This document shows, piece after piece, positions 9,254 through 18,643 of a stretch of DNA of 55,881 bases (the first letter of the stretch is position 1; the number at the start of each line of letters is the position of its first letter). A program made the translations under genes and the position numbers. The notes beneath the pieces were generated by a model. It saw only the letters and a program-made list of their open reading frames with translations. It did no database searches and was not told the origin of the DNA. The DNA comes from Acidobacteriaceae bacterium (GTDB lineage Bacteria; Acidobacteriota; Terriglobia; Bryobacterales; Bryobacteraceae): positions 1 to 55,881 of the forward strand of contig JAFARV010000614.1 of the NCBI GenBank assembly GCA_019245255.1. Reading direction: 5' to 3'.

Positions 9254-9448
9254 GTGCACATGAGCGCAACCAGGACATCGATCCGGCTAGATACGAAACT
9301 TGCGGATGAAGCGGCTAAAGTGCTCGGTGTCAAGACGAGAACAGAGGCGATTCACATGGCTCTGCGTGCAATCGTGGCATTAGAACGCTTCAAGAAACTG
9401 ATGAAGAAGCACGCTGGCACGTTAAAGCTCGAAGGAGCCGGCGGGTGA
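9254..9448 (+). CDS. vapB: VapB-type antitoxin (copy 1)
   Basis: MSATRTSIRLDTKLADEAAKVLGVKTRTEAIHMALRAIVALERFKKLM; four differences over 62 aligned residues from copy 2. Confidence 0.85.
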   Translation: MHMSATRTSIRLDTKLADEAAKVLGVKTRTEAIHMALRAIVALERFKKLMKKHAGTLKLEGAGG

Positions 9449-9449
9449 G

Positions 9450-9640
9450 GTGACCATCTTTGACACTTCCATTCTGGTGGCTTACTTGAGACGTGGCGTG
9501 TACCAGGAAAAGTCGACGGGCTCCATGACCTGCTACGCAACTCCTCGGTGGTTTTAGCCGAGCTTTTGGCAGGGGCGAAAGAACCTGCCCGTCCTGACAC
9601 CAACGGGGAAGAACTGGACAGAATCCGGCCGACTGTTGGC
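9450..9640 (+). pseudogene. Degraded vapC (PIN toxin), frameshifted with internal deletion
   Basis: Aligns with intact vapC at 11866-12279 but has small indels and a ~38-bp deletion; no intact ORF. Confidence 0.85.
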
Positions 9641-9745
9641 GTCGTCGCGCAATCGTTTGCTCGGCACGGTCGCGAGCGGATCTAGCAAGAAGAGGATGGA
9701 TTTAAAAGCAACGAGCATTATAGGAATGATTCTGTCGGCCATCAT
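9640..9745 (-). pseudogene. MarC-like integral membrane protein N-terminal fragment
   Basis: MMADRIIPIMLVAFKSILFLLDPLATVP resembles the MarC-family first TM and DPxGxxP region; truncated at the vapC remnant. Confidence 0.5.
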
Positions 9746-9811
9746 ATGTCATGTCACTTTTCGTGCCGGTTAAATAGGTAAGAAAGAGATACTGAAAAGA
9801 GCGTACGTCCG

Positions 9812-10045
9812 ATGACAGCAATTGCGGCGCATCCACGAATCACAATCGAGGCCGGAAAACGCGGTGGGAAGCCGTGCATACGCGGCCACCGAATTACGGT
9901 AGAAGAAGTCCTCCGGTGGCTTGCTTCGGGCGCTTCTGAAGATGAGATCCTCGCCGACTACCCTCAGCTTGAAAAAGAAGATTTTCAAGCCATCTATGCA
10001 TACGCTGCCGACCGCCTGCATTTGGATTCGGCCGCCTCACAGTAG
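9812..10045 (+). CDS. DUF433-family antitoxin
   Basis: HPRITIEAGKRGGKPCIRGHRITVEEVLRWLASGASEDEILADYPQLEKEDFQAIYAYAADR. Confidence 0.9.
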   Translation: MTAIAAHPRITIEAGKRGGKPCIRGHRITVEEVLRWLASGASEDEILADYPQLEKEDFQAIYAYAADRLHLDSAASQ

Positions 10046-10378
10046 ATGAGGCTTCTTTTTGACGAGAACCTCTCGCCAAAGCTCCTGGCACAGATTGCAG
10101 ACTTATTCCCGAACTGCGAGAATGCGCTGCTGAATGGGCTCGCACAACGCGGCGACTCCGCGATATGGGAATACGCACGCGCGAATCAGTTGACGATTGT
10201 GACCACTGACCAGGATTTCAGGACATTGTTACAGCAGTGGGGGCATCCGCCTAAGGTCATTTTGCTCCAGAGCTGGACATATCCGACGCGCATAGCGGCG
10301 CGACTGCTTCGACAGCAAGCGGTGCGTATAGCGGAGTTCGAGACGTCAAATGAAGGCTTGCTTGTCCTTCCGGCGTAA
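10046..10378 (+). CDS. DUF5615-type PIN-like toxin
   Basis: MRLLFDENLSPKLLAQIADLFPN...IVTTDQDF; abuts the DUF433 gene. Confidence 0.9.
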   Translation: MRLLFDENLSPKLLAQIADLFPNCENALLNGLAQRGDSAIWEYARANQLTIVTTDQDFRTLLQQWGHPPKVILLQSWTYPTRIAARLLRQQAVRIAEFETSNEGLLVLPA

Positions 10379-10437
10379 ACCGGATTGGCATCGGGAGGGA
10401 GTTTTACGCCCGCCGTCCTCGCTTTTATGAGCAGTCT

Positions 10438-11471
10438 CTATGCTGATTGACTGTCGAATTGCCAAGTATTAAGCCAGCAATCCGCGCTGTCGGACCAGTA
10501 AAACTGTGTTTTGATCTGCGGGTTAATGTGAAGTACCTTCGCCTTGATTAGATCACATTCAGCCTCAATCTCGGCCTGTGATCGGTCGCCTCGAAACACC
10601 GAGAATGCTATACAGCGCGTGGCGCGGCAAATGCGATCCAGAATGTGAGCATCATTGTCGTTCGCTGACCAGCCATAAACTGCGCACGTATCCCCCAGCG
10701 AATCAGGGAGCATGACTTCGTTGTAAACCGTGTGGAGATACCCACTTCGTGAGATTGCACGCTCTTTCTGATCTGTCTTCCCCTCACTAACGAACAGCGG
10801 CAAATTGTCGCCTGATTGCCAATTTTTCAGAATGCAATCCAGCAAACTAGCGGTATCGCGGATAACCTTGGATTCGAAACCGTCAAGGGACGTTGTGAGC
10901 ACCAAGTTACCGTGCGGGTAGAAAACAAGTGTAGATCCCGCCGCAGCACGGTACGGCTGTCGCATTCGACGCCAATTGCGATCGAATACACCGTTCACAA
11001 AACAGTCCTTGAACCAGTTCGGGAAGTAGGTGGTGTTGCTTTCCATCATTGCCCAGTAAACAATGAGATCGTAATTGAGGGAAAGCACAGTCTGGAAACA
11101 TTTCATGAATGTGGCAATGGGCCTAAGATAACCCCTACTCGTGTCGAAGCTTGTGTGCTTAGCACGGACCGCTCCCACGAGAGCTTTCTTAACGTCTCTA
11201 TAAGCCCGGAACGTAGCCTCATTAGGAACGCCTAACGCTTTGTTCACGACGTACGCGTGCCATATCACGTTCAGGACGAGCTCGAAATCCTCGGTGTTGA
11301 GGTCATCAAATACCATCTGGATGTCTGGTGTAATCAGCCTTCCTCGGCAGCTGCATCTTTTAACGAGCGATACGAGAAACACTCGTCGATCGCCATGCTA
11401 GCCCCATTCCCTAAGAGCAAAGTATCGCCATATTGACCCTTGATATCGGTCCATTCGTAGATGGTCGGCAT
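10438..11471 (-). pseudogene. DUF4917-like protein gene with a frameshift near 11335-11345
   Basis: Upstream frame MPTIYEWTDIKGQYGDTLLLGNGASMAIDECFSYRSLKDAAAEEG* (11334-11471) continues in the next frame as LITPDIQMVFDDLNTEDFELVLN...LSLNYDLIVYWA...FYPHGNLVL. Confidence 0.75.
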
Positions 11472-11514
11472 TTGCCCGAAAGCCCTATGATGTAGTTTAG
11501 CTTACAGAAACGTA

Positions 11515-11645
11515 CATCCTTCGTAATTGCCCTGACATCCATCCTCCTTCTTGTTGATCCGCTCGCGGCCGTGCCGATCCTCCTGGCCATGATGGACGGG
11601 CACGATAGCAAGCACCGGAAACGAATGGCGAGACGCGCAGTCTGC
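11515..11645 (+). pseudogene. MarC-like N-terminal fragment
   Basis: Frame SFVIALTSILLLVDPLAAVPILLAMMDGHDSKHRKRMARRAV, then joins the vapB promoter region. Confidence 0.55.
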
Positions 11646-11675
11646 GTATGTACAATACAGATGGAGTGTATGCAC

Positions 11676-11864
11676 ATGAGCGCGACCAGGACATCGATCC
11701 GCTTGGACATGAAACTCGCCGATGAAGCCGTTAAGGTACTGGGTGTGAAGACGAGAACAGAGGCGATTCACATGGCTCTGCGTGAAATCGTGGCGCTAGA
11801 ACGCTTCAAGAAACTGATGAAGAAGCACGCTGGCACGTTAAAGCTCGAAGGAGCCGGCGAGTGA
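11676..11864 (+). CDS. vapB: VapB-type antitoxin (copy 2)
   Basis: MSATRTSIRLDMKLADEAVKVLGVKTRTEAIHMALREIVALERF; ORF-track start at 11571 runs into the upstream scar. Confidence 0.85.
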   Translation: MSATRTSIRLDMKLADEAVKVLGVKTRTEAIHMALREIVALERFKKLMKKHAGTLKLEGAGE

Positions 11865-11865
11865 G

Positions 11866-12279
11866 GTGATCATCTTTGACACTTCCATTCTGGTGGCTTA
11901 TTTGAGACGTGGCGTTTACCAGGAAAAAGTCGCCGGAATCCATGATCTCGTACGCAACTCCTCGGTTGTTTTAGCCGAGCTTTGGCGAGGGGCAAAAGAA
12001 CCTGCCGAGCGAGGATTCCTCGAGCGCCTCGAAAAGAATCTGCCCGTCCTGACACCGACGGGGAAGAACTGGACAGATTCTGGCCGGCTGTTGGCGCGTG
12101 TGAACAGGGATGCCGGATTTACGCCTGAAAAGCTACGCGATCTGCACTTTGACGTATTGATAGCCCTGACTGCGCGGTCGTACGGCGCCCGGCTGATTAC
12201 CGCAAACAGAGCGGACTTTGAATTGATCCGGCGTTATCAGAAATTCGATTTGGAAGTCTGGGAAACGGCGCGTACTTGA
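11866..12279 (+). CDS. vapC: VapC PIN-domain ribonuclease toxin
   Basis: GTG start; IIFDTSILVAYLRRG...SSVVLAELWRGAKEPAER...FDVLIALTARSYGARLITANRADFELI. Confidence 0.92.
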   Translation: MIIFDTSILVAYLRRGVYQEKVAGIHDLVRNSSVVLAELWRGAKEPAERGFLERLEKNLPVLTPTGKNWTDSGRLLARVNRDAGFTPEKLRDLHFDVLIALTARSYGARLITANRADFELIRRYQKFDLEVWETART

Positions 12280-12418
12280 GCCAGCAGGCTGATGGTGGCC
12301 TACAACTCGTCTTCCGCCCGCGGCGGCATTGCGCTCACACTTTTTGAGAATAGAACGGACTCGGCCATGGTTTTGTCGCTTCTGCTTACGTTCGATCCGC
12401 TTAGAGTTGTACTATTTG

Positions 12419-13426
12419 TTAATTCGAAGTCCTCGAGACAGTTACATGACGCGAGGCATCACCGGGATTCCAGATTGGAAGATAGCGGTACATGTTTCCT
12501 TTGTGCTGGTGCTTCCAGGTGAGCGCGTTCCCGGACCATTCAGTGCCGACTCCTGAGTACTGGACGACGCTCACATTGTCGCGTGCCTCCGGTAAGAAGC
12601 TAAGCAAAGCCACCGTGGGTACGTCCTCGCCCGCGCTCGCCTCAACCGCCGATGCGATTTGTGGAAATTGCCAGGGCCAGACGTTTTGGGTGTTGGATGC
12701 TTCGGGAGCGGAGACGTCCACAAAGAGCAGCAAGAAGCTGGAGGGCACAGCTTGACCGGCCCTTATGGCCGGCTGGTAGCGAAGAGCGCGACTCAACCGT
12801 TCGATCGCTTGCGCTATGTTTGGCTCTACCGTGTCCAGAACCTTCACCTCCTTTGGCGTTCCCTGATCATCCAATGAAATACTTACTATCGCCAGGTAAG
12901 GCTTTGAACCGGAGCGTTCACCGAGCGTGGACAGGCCGTCAGGCGACGACCAGCCCGCCCACACAGTGGGGGGTAGAGACATAAACTTTGCGGGTTCAAA
13001 TTCGTCCCCGATCGCGGGAGTGCGAAAAGCGTACACGCGGGCGACTGAGGGGGCCAGGGCCGGGAGCTGATTCGAGGAAACCGCATACAAGCGACGCCGT
13101 TCCGTAGGATTGAAAACGGCCCCGCGTCCGTTCGCGTTCCAATCGAGCTTGGCGTCTATGGAGGTAAAGATCAGCGATTGGCACCTGCGCCCGGCAGAGT
13201 CAAGATACTCGGCGTAAAATGCAGTGTTCTCTATAGGGTCCTTTGAGGTATTTTCCACCGTCAAATAGGCCCAAAGGGTATTGCCGGCGTCGTCCAAAGT
13301 GGCGTCACTGACGCGCCAAGGGAAGCTTGTCCCATCAGCCACAACAACGGGTACAGTTATGGACTGTGCCTAAGCTAGCGGCGCGAACAGCAGACACAAC
13401 ACGCGGCAGCAACGCAGGGATTCCAC
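12419..13426 (-). pseudogene. Secreted protein with TonB-C-like region; in-frame amber at 13370-13372 after the signal peptide
   Basis: In-frame upstream GTG-start segment MESLRCCRVLCLLFAPLA*AQSITVPVVVADGTSFPW..., then 307-aa ORF including SISLDDQGTPKEVKVLDTVEPNIAQAIERLSRALRYQPA. Confidence 0.6.
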
Positions 13427-13497
13427 TTGCTCGTCCTTACTGGTAAACGGATCGCCACTGATTTAGCCATTCTCTCCTCCGCGTAGTTTCCGCCATA

Positions 13498-14031
13498 ATG
13501 AAGCACATGGCCACCGCTGCCGGATCACTCACGCTTGAGCAATATCACAAGCAATACGGGAGCGAGCCGGGTTGGGAATTCTGGTTCGGCGAGGCAGTGC
13601 GCAAACCTGTGCCGACTTGGTATCACTGTGTTCTGCAGATCCTCCTTGGGAAACTTCTCTTCCGTGCCCGTTATGTAGCGGGATCAGAACTGGACCTCCG
13701 TATCGACCCCAATTGGGAGCCTCGCCCTGATGTGACAGCGGCCCTCTCCATCACCGGGCGGTATCCGACTAAATCGAGCGATATCGAGCTAGTGATCGAG
13801 ATTTTGTCCGATGACCAGATGCGAACGCTGCTAGACAAATGCCAGCAGTATGCCCGGATCGGCATTGCGCATATCTATGTGTTCGACCCGGAAGGCCGGC
13901 GGATCTGGAAATGGAACGCCTCGATCAACGACTTGGACCACTGCGTTGACGTGGATCTGCCGAATGGCACTGTACTTCGCTACGACGACATCTGGAGTGA
14001 GTTCGAGCGTCGCCTTGCTCCCGCGAAGTGA
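13498..14031 (+). CDS. Uma2-family endonuclease-like protein
   Basis: 177 aa; SELDLRIDPNWEPRPDV...ELVIEILSDDQMRTLLDKCQQYARIGIAHIYVFDPEGRRIWKW. Confidence 0.88.
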   Translation: MKHMATAAGSLTLEQYHKQYGSEPGWEFWFGEAVRKPVPTWYHCVLQILLGKLLFRARYVAGSELDLRIDPNWEPRPDVTAALSITGRYPTKSSDIELVIEILSDDQMRTLLDKCQQYARIGIAHIYVFDPEGRRIWKWNASINDLDHCVDVDLPNGTVLRYDDIWSEFERRLAPAK

Positions 14032-14149
14032 GCGTCACGGTGTGGCGTGGGCGAGACCCGAGTTAAAGATCTGGGAAATCTCTTTCAAAACATGATCCCG
14101 GCCGTGCGCGCCTTGCGCTTTATTATGTGAGGGGGATATCACACCATCG

Positions 14150-17100
14150 ATGCACGTAATCAGACCGGCGGTTGTGCTGTTCTTGATAGCCGGTGCAGGC
14201 GGAACGGTTGCTCTAGCGCAGCAACCTAATACGGTTATCAGCACCGGTCCGGTGACGACCGTAGCTGGTAGCAGCCCCGTTACGCCGGCCAGCGGAACCG
14301 CCGGCCCGACCAGCAATTACCTGCCGTACATCGTTCCCGGCCAGCAGGTCGGTAAAGACGGCGTCACGATTCTGAATGATCCATTTGATATCGCATATAC
14401 GACGCGCCAGCAACCCGTTCAGACCAGCGATTGGTGGACCGGGCTCGGCTTGCAATGGAGCGGATGGGTTGTGGGCCGCACGCCGGCAGAAGGCAACATC
14501 GGCCGGTCCCAGAGTTTCATCAGCGAACCATTTCAGATGCAGTTCGTCGATGTGCTGGATCCCATTCCAGGACTGTCTGCGCCATTACAGGGCCTGCGTT
14601 TTTGGAATCAGAATGCAATCACTCTTCGCACCGACGGCAAGATCAACTCTACTGATTCATTCAATCCTGCCAATAACTTCGCTGGCCGCGGCGAGATCGC
14701 GAGTCAAGGGTCGCCGGAAGTTACCGTTGGCTTAGCCAACGTTCATCCTTTGGGCACCGAAGTTCCGTCGAAAGCGCCTTGGTCCAACGTCAAAGTCGTG
14801 AGTTACTCGGATTGGGGCGCAATTGTGTCCTACGCCAACCAGGGCAGCGAGCTAACGATGACGCTGAGTAACGGCACACCCTTCGCCTGGTGCGAGCGGA
14901 CGAAAGGCAATGCTCCCTTGACTGTCTGGGTGGGCGACCTCCAGCAATCTAACACTTTGAAAGTCTGGTATCACCAGAACGGAGTCCTGGGCGTCACCGT
15001 AACAACTTACTATGTGCCCTACAACAATGCCTCGCCAGCGCCGCTTCCGTCCTCCGCATCTTACGTAATTTTTTCGGATCAGGGGACCTGGACCGAACAG
15101 CGGGCAAGCTCCGCCTCAGTATCGATGTTCACCAACAGCCTGGCAAACCGTGTCGCGGTGCTCGCCATGCCACATAACATCAGTGAATCGGACACTTCAG
15201 GCTTGATTGCCGCCCTAACCGATCTCCAGCAGTACTCCTGCGCGCGCATCACAGACACAAAGCTACATTTCCCGCCGATCCCCGGTTCGGACTCGACGAT
15301 TGTTCGCGGCTCCGAGACACTGCCGCTCGGGTATGACGAAGAGAATAGTATTCTCCGCTCGAAGCTGGCTGTGACCACGACGCCCTTCCCGTTGCGCGGC
15401 TGCGTCGCGGGGGGACCACCCCTGCAAATTGTCTTTCCGCACCATCGAAAAGTAATGGACGCTGCAAGTAAACAGAACATCCTGACCACTGCCGGCGAAC
15501 CGAAATACACATGGAACGGAGTCATCGGCGAGTATCAGGCTTATCAGGGCGCATCGTACATACAGGAGCTGCCGGCTAAGGGCGTCCTCCCCTATCTTCC
15601 TGGGGTGGCATTAGATTCGCAGATGGATAACCCCTTGCAGCCAGGTCAATCAGCCGCAGAGGACATCTATCAGACCATGAAAACCTGGTTCTACATTCAG
15701 GAGCCGGTACCGGCGCCAAACAAATTAAACTCGTTTGTGCGTAATTTAGGCACTTACATGAACTATCAGGACAATACTTACATTCCCGGGCTGGCCGGAG
15801 TGTATGAGTCACTGGTCATCGCCGACGAGCTCGCGCGGTCTCCGGTGCTTGCGGCGGCCGGGAAAGATACCGACCTGGGGCGTCCAAAAGTCGCCGTCGC
15901 GGCCGAGATGCGGGACGAGATTCTACAGTCTTTGAAAGAGCTGATTGGCGAGTGGGGCAATATCTACACCACGCAGTTCTTTCAATACAATCCGCAGTTC
16001 AATTCAACGTTCGGCTATCCGGACGGGTACCAATCGGTGCAAAATTTCAACGATCACCATTTTCACTATGGGTACTTTCTGCGTGCCGCAGCCATGATTG
16101 GCCAATACGATCCCGAGTGGTTGAGGCAGTACATGCCATACCTCCATGAGCTGAGGCGCGATGTGGCCAATTTTGACCGTTCCAACCCGCGCTATCCCTT
16201 TCTGCGTGAATTCAGTCCGTTCTACGGACATAGCTGGGCGGATGGAACCAGCGGAGGCGGCGGAAATAACCAGGAATCTACGAGCGAGGCCGTCAATTTC
16301 GCTGCCGGGTTGATCGAATTGGGCCAGATTCTGGGTGAGAAGGATTGGCGCGATATCGGCATGTACTTGTTTGAGCAAGAGGTGCTTGGAGCAGAACAGT
16401 ACTGGTTCAATCAGGATGCAGACTTAACGAAACACTCCGGCACTTACTACAACGGCAATTGGCCGGATGCTTTGGTCCACTATACCGGCCCCGATGGCAC
16501 TCCCTGGCTGACCACATTGATCACCAACGTCAAACAGTTCGGCATCTTTCGCAACACTTTTTTCGGCGGAATCAAAGGTTCGTACACTATCCAAGCCACA
16601 CCGTTGAGCGCACCGTCTCTCTACTTAAGCCGGAACCAGAACTGGCTCGGCGCCACATGGAATCAGTTTGTAAAGGAGAAGAGTTATGATTCCTCACCCG
16701 CTCCGTACGAGGTGCTCGAAGCCGGCATTCAGGCGCGGTTGCCGGATTCAGGTACGGGAATCGATGACACGGGGTTGACCGGCGCCCTTCTTCGAATCAA
16801 TCAGCTACACGCGAACTTCCCCGGAGCGACGAATTCCATGGGAAAGTTTTGGGCTTATACAAATGCCAATTTAGGGCAGTTAGACGCAACGGTGGTGGCA
16901 AATACTCCCAGCTACGCAGTATTTAAGAAAACTGGTAAGCGGACCTATGTGGCCTATAATCCCAGCAGCGCTCCGCTGACGGTTACGTTTACCGACACGG
17001 TAACACTGGATAAGTTCAGCCTGACAGTACCGCCCCACTCCACAGCAACAAGCGGCGGACAAGAGCAGGTGCACATCGACACGCTCACCCCGTATGTGGC

Positions 17101-17794
17101 CGATCCGCGGCGGCTCTATTTGCGAGCCTCAGGTGATCTTACGTTGGAGCCAGGCAGTTGGATGTTGCCTGCGGGTGAGACTGCCTATCCTTCGGATGCA
17201 GCGGCGCTCGACCCTTCTTTGAAAACGGTTCCCGTCCGCCCCGATGCCGCGAAATCGACGCCTATTGATATTCCGGATTCCTCTGTCATCGTGAGTTGGA
17301 CCGGAACCTTCAGCGGCCGCCTGGTCGCCGAAGACAAGCCCGTTACCCGGTTTGCGCTGTACTTCGATCAGAGTCTGTTTCCCGGATGGCAGCGCGACCC
17401 AAAGAAGGCGCCTAACACCGTTACCATCCGGTTCCTCTACGATTTCGATTCTGACGGCACACCGGACCGGATCGAGATTGTGCAGAATGTGCCGATGGTC
17501 GACGGGAACTGCTTCTTGTACCAGAGCAAGGTAACCGAATACTACACCGACCAATACTTTGGCGGGCCAGATGGCAGGATTCCAGTATTTGTCGGCATCA
17601 AGAACCAGCCTGGCGGAAATGCGCCGTTTCCAGCCGTCGTAAAGAACGGAACGCTAACTGTCGAGATCTATGGCGGATCGGGGGCACAGCCCCTATTTCC
17701 GGTGCCGGTTTCTGTAGAAGCTGACCCGCTCTTAAATCGCGCCTCCTGGGTCGAGCCGCCCTACGGACCGCTAAGTCTTCGCCGAATACACTAG
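14150..17794 (+). CDS. Secreted GH81-type endo-beta-1,3-glucanase, 1214 aa
   Basis: Signal peptide; NFNDHHFHYGYFLRAAAMIG and GHSWADGTSGGGGNNQESTSEAVNFAAGLIELG match GH81 catalytic core motifs. Confidence 0.85.
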   Translation: MHVIRPAVVLFLIAGAGGTVALAQQPNTVISTGPVTTVAGSSPVTPASGTAGPTSNYLPYIVPGQQVGKDGVTILNDPFDIAYTTRQQPVQTSDWWTGLGLQWSGWVVGRTPAEGNIGRSQSFISEPFQMQFVDVLDPIPGLSAPLQGLRFWNQNAITLRTDGKINSTDSFNPANNFAGRGEIASQGSPEVTVGLANVHPLGTEVPSKAPWSNVKVVSYSDWGAIVSYANQGSELTMTLSNGTPFAWCERTKGNAPLTVWVGDLQQSNTLKVWYHQNGVLGVTVTTYYVPYNNASPAPLPSSASYVIFSDQGTWTEQRASSASVSMFTNSLANRVAVLAMPHNISESDTSGLIAALTDLQQYSCARITDTKLHFPPIPGSDSTIVRGSETLPLGYDEENSILRSKLAVTTTPFPLRGCVAGGPPLQIVFPHHRKVMDAASKQNILTTAGEPKYTWNGVIGEYQAYQGASYIQELPAKGVLPYLPGVALDSQMDNPLQPGQSAAEDIYQTMKTWFYIQEPVPAPNKLNSFVRNLGTYMNYQDNTYIPGLAGVYESLVIADELARSPVLAAAGKDTDLGRPKVAVAAEMRDEILQSLKELIGEWGNIYTTQFFQYNPQFNSTFGYPDGYQSVQNFNDHHFHYGYFLRAAAMIGQYDPEWLRQYMPYLHELRRDVANFDRSNPRYPFLREFSPFYGHSWADGTSGGGGNNQESTSEAVNFAAGLIELGQILGEKDWRDIGMYLFEQEVLGAEQYWFNQDADLTKHSGTYYNGNWPDALVHYTGPDGTPWLTTLITNVKQFGIFRNTFFGGIKGSYTIQATPLSAPSLYLSRNQNWLGATWNQFVKEKSYDSSPAPYEVLEAGIQARLPDSGTGIDDTGLTGALLRINQLHANFPGATNSMGKFWAYTNANLGQLDATVVANTPSYAVFKKTGKRTYVAYNPSSAPLTVTFTDTVTLDKFSLTVPPHSTATSGGQEQVHIDTLTPYVADPRRLYLRASGDLTLEPGSWMLPAGETAYPSDAAALDPSLKTVPVRPDAAKSTPIDIPDSSVIVSWTGTFSGRLVAEDKPVTRFALYFDQSLFPGWQRDPKKAPNTVTIRFLYDFDSDGTPDRIEIVQNVPMVDGNCFLYQSKVTEYYTDQYFGGPDGRIPVFVGIKNQPGGNAPFPAVVKNGTLTVEIYGGSGAQPLFPVPVSVEADPLLNRASWVEPPYGPLSLRRIH

Positions 17795-17872
17795 AGAGGA
17801 ATCCGCTTGCAGTAACGACTCTTTCGCTGCTCCAGAGCGGAAAGCGCCATTTTGCCAGCGAATAAGGCGTAA

Positions 17873-18121
17873 TTACAGCTCGTCTCCCGCTTGTGGCGGC
17901 TCTCCTCCGCGCCGATTCAACACACGCCGAAAGAGCTTGCGATCGGCCTTGGCGCGACGCTCTTCGAAGAAATCGGCCGTTTTCAAGGCAGCGATTTTCT
18001 CGGCCACGGCCGTTACCACAAACTGGTTGATGCTGGTGCCCTCTTCCTTGCTGAGCTTTTCCAGCGCCGCCTTCAGGGAAACGGGCAAGCGAAGCGGATA
18101 TGTGCTGCTTTTTGTGCTCAT
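17873..18121 (-). CDS. Ribbon-helix-helix-type antitoxin
   Basis: STYPLRLPVSLKAALEKLSKEEGTSINQFVVTAVAEKIAAL; overlaps the PIN gene. Confidence 0.85.
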   Translation of the reverse strand: MSTKSSTYPLRLPVSLKAALEKLSKEEGTSINQFVVTAVAEKIAALKTADFFEERRAKADRKLFRRVLNRRGGEPPQAGDEL

Positions 18122-18540
18122 GTTCTCACAGCCTTTAGTGCCTCACGCGGCAGCAACGCCGGGATTCCGAACCGTCTTGACGGCTCGGCGAAATGGCGCT
18201 GATTAAACGTCACGATGGCATCAGCACCGCCGTTTACTGCGGTTTCCAGCACCATCTCGTCATTCGGGTCCCGCACCTGCGGTCGCCATACAAATCGGAT
18301 GTGCACCGGTTCCGAAATAGCTATTAACGTGTTGATGAATGCATCCACCTCTTCCGTGGACAATTGACAAATGAGCCTGTGTTCCGGTAACTGACATTTG
18401 GCCTCATACTCCAGCGCCAAAGGAACACTCAGCAGGATGGTTGCCAGCCCCTGATCCAGATACCGTAACAGTGCAGCCGAAGCGCCGGTCGGACTTCGTA
18501 TAGCTGCCACAATCACGTCGGTATCAACAACCAACCTCAT
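18118..18540 (-). CDS. PIN-family toxin component
   Basis: MRLVVDTDVIVAAIRSPTGASAALLRYLDQG...RDPNDEMVLETAVNGGADAIVTFNQRHF. Confidence 0.9.
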   Translation of the reverse strand: MRLVVDTDVIVAAIRSPTGASAALLRYLDQGLATILLSVPLALEYEAKCQLPEHRLICQLSTEEVDAFINTLIAISEPVHIRFVWRPQVRDPNDEMVLETAVNGGADAIVTFNQRHFAEPSRRFGIPALLPREALKAVRT

Positions 18541-18552
18541 TCAAACGATATC

Positions 18553-18568
18553 ACATCATATATGATGT
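18553..18568. promoter_or_regulatory. 16-bp perfect palindrome ACATCATATATGATGT, candidate TA operator
   Basis: Starts 13 bp upstream of the PIN/RHH operon. Confidence 0.6.
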
Positions 18569-18643
18569 CACTTTCGTGCAATGAGCGCATCGTTTCCGCT
18601 CGCGTAGCGGCCTGCCGCATGTCGCAACATACGTGCATCACTC

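Noticed and set aside
17819-17842. CTTTCGCT...AGCGGAAAG as terminator between convergent genes
   Set aside because: Imperfect stem with a bulge and no U-tract; too weak to annotate
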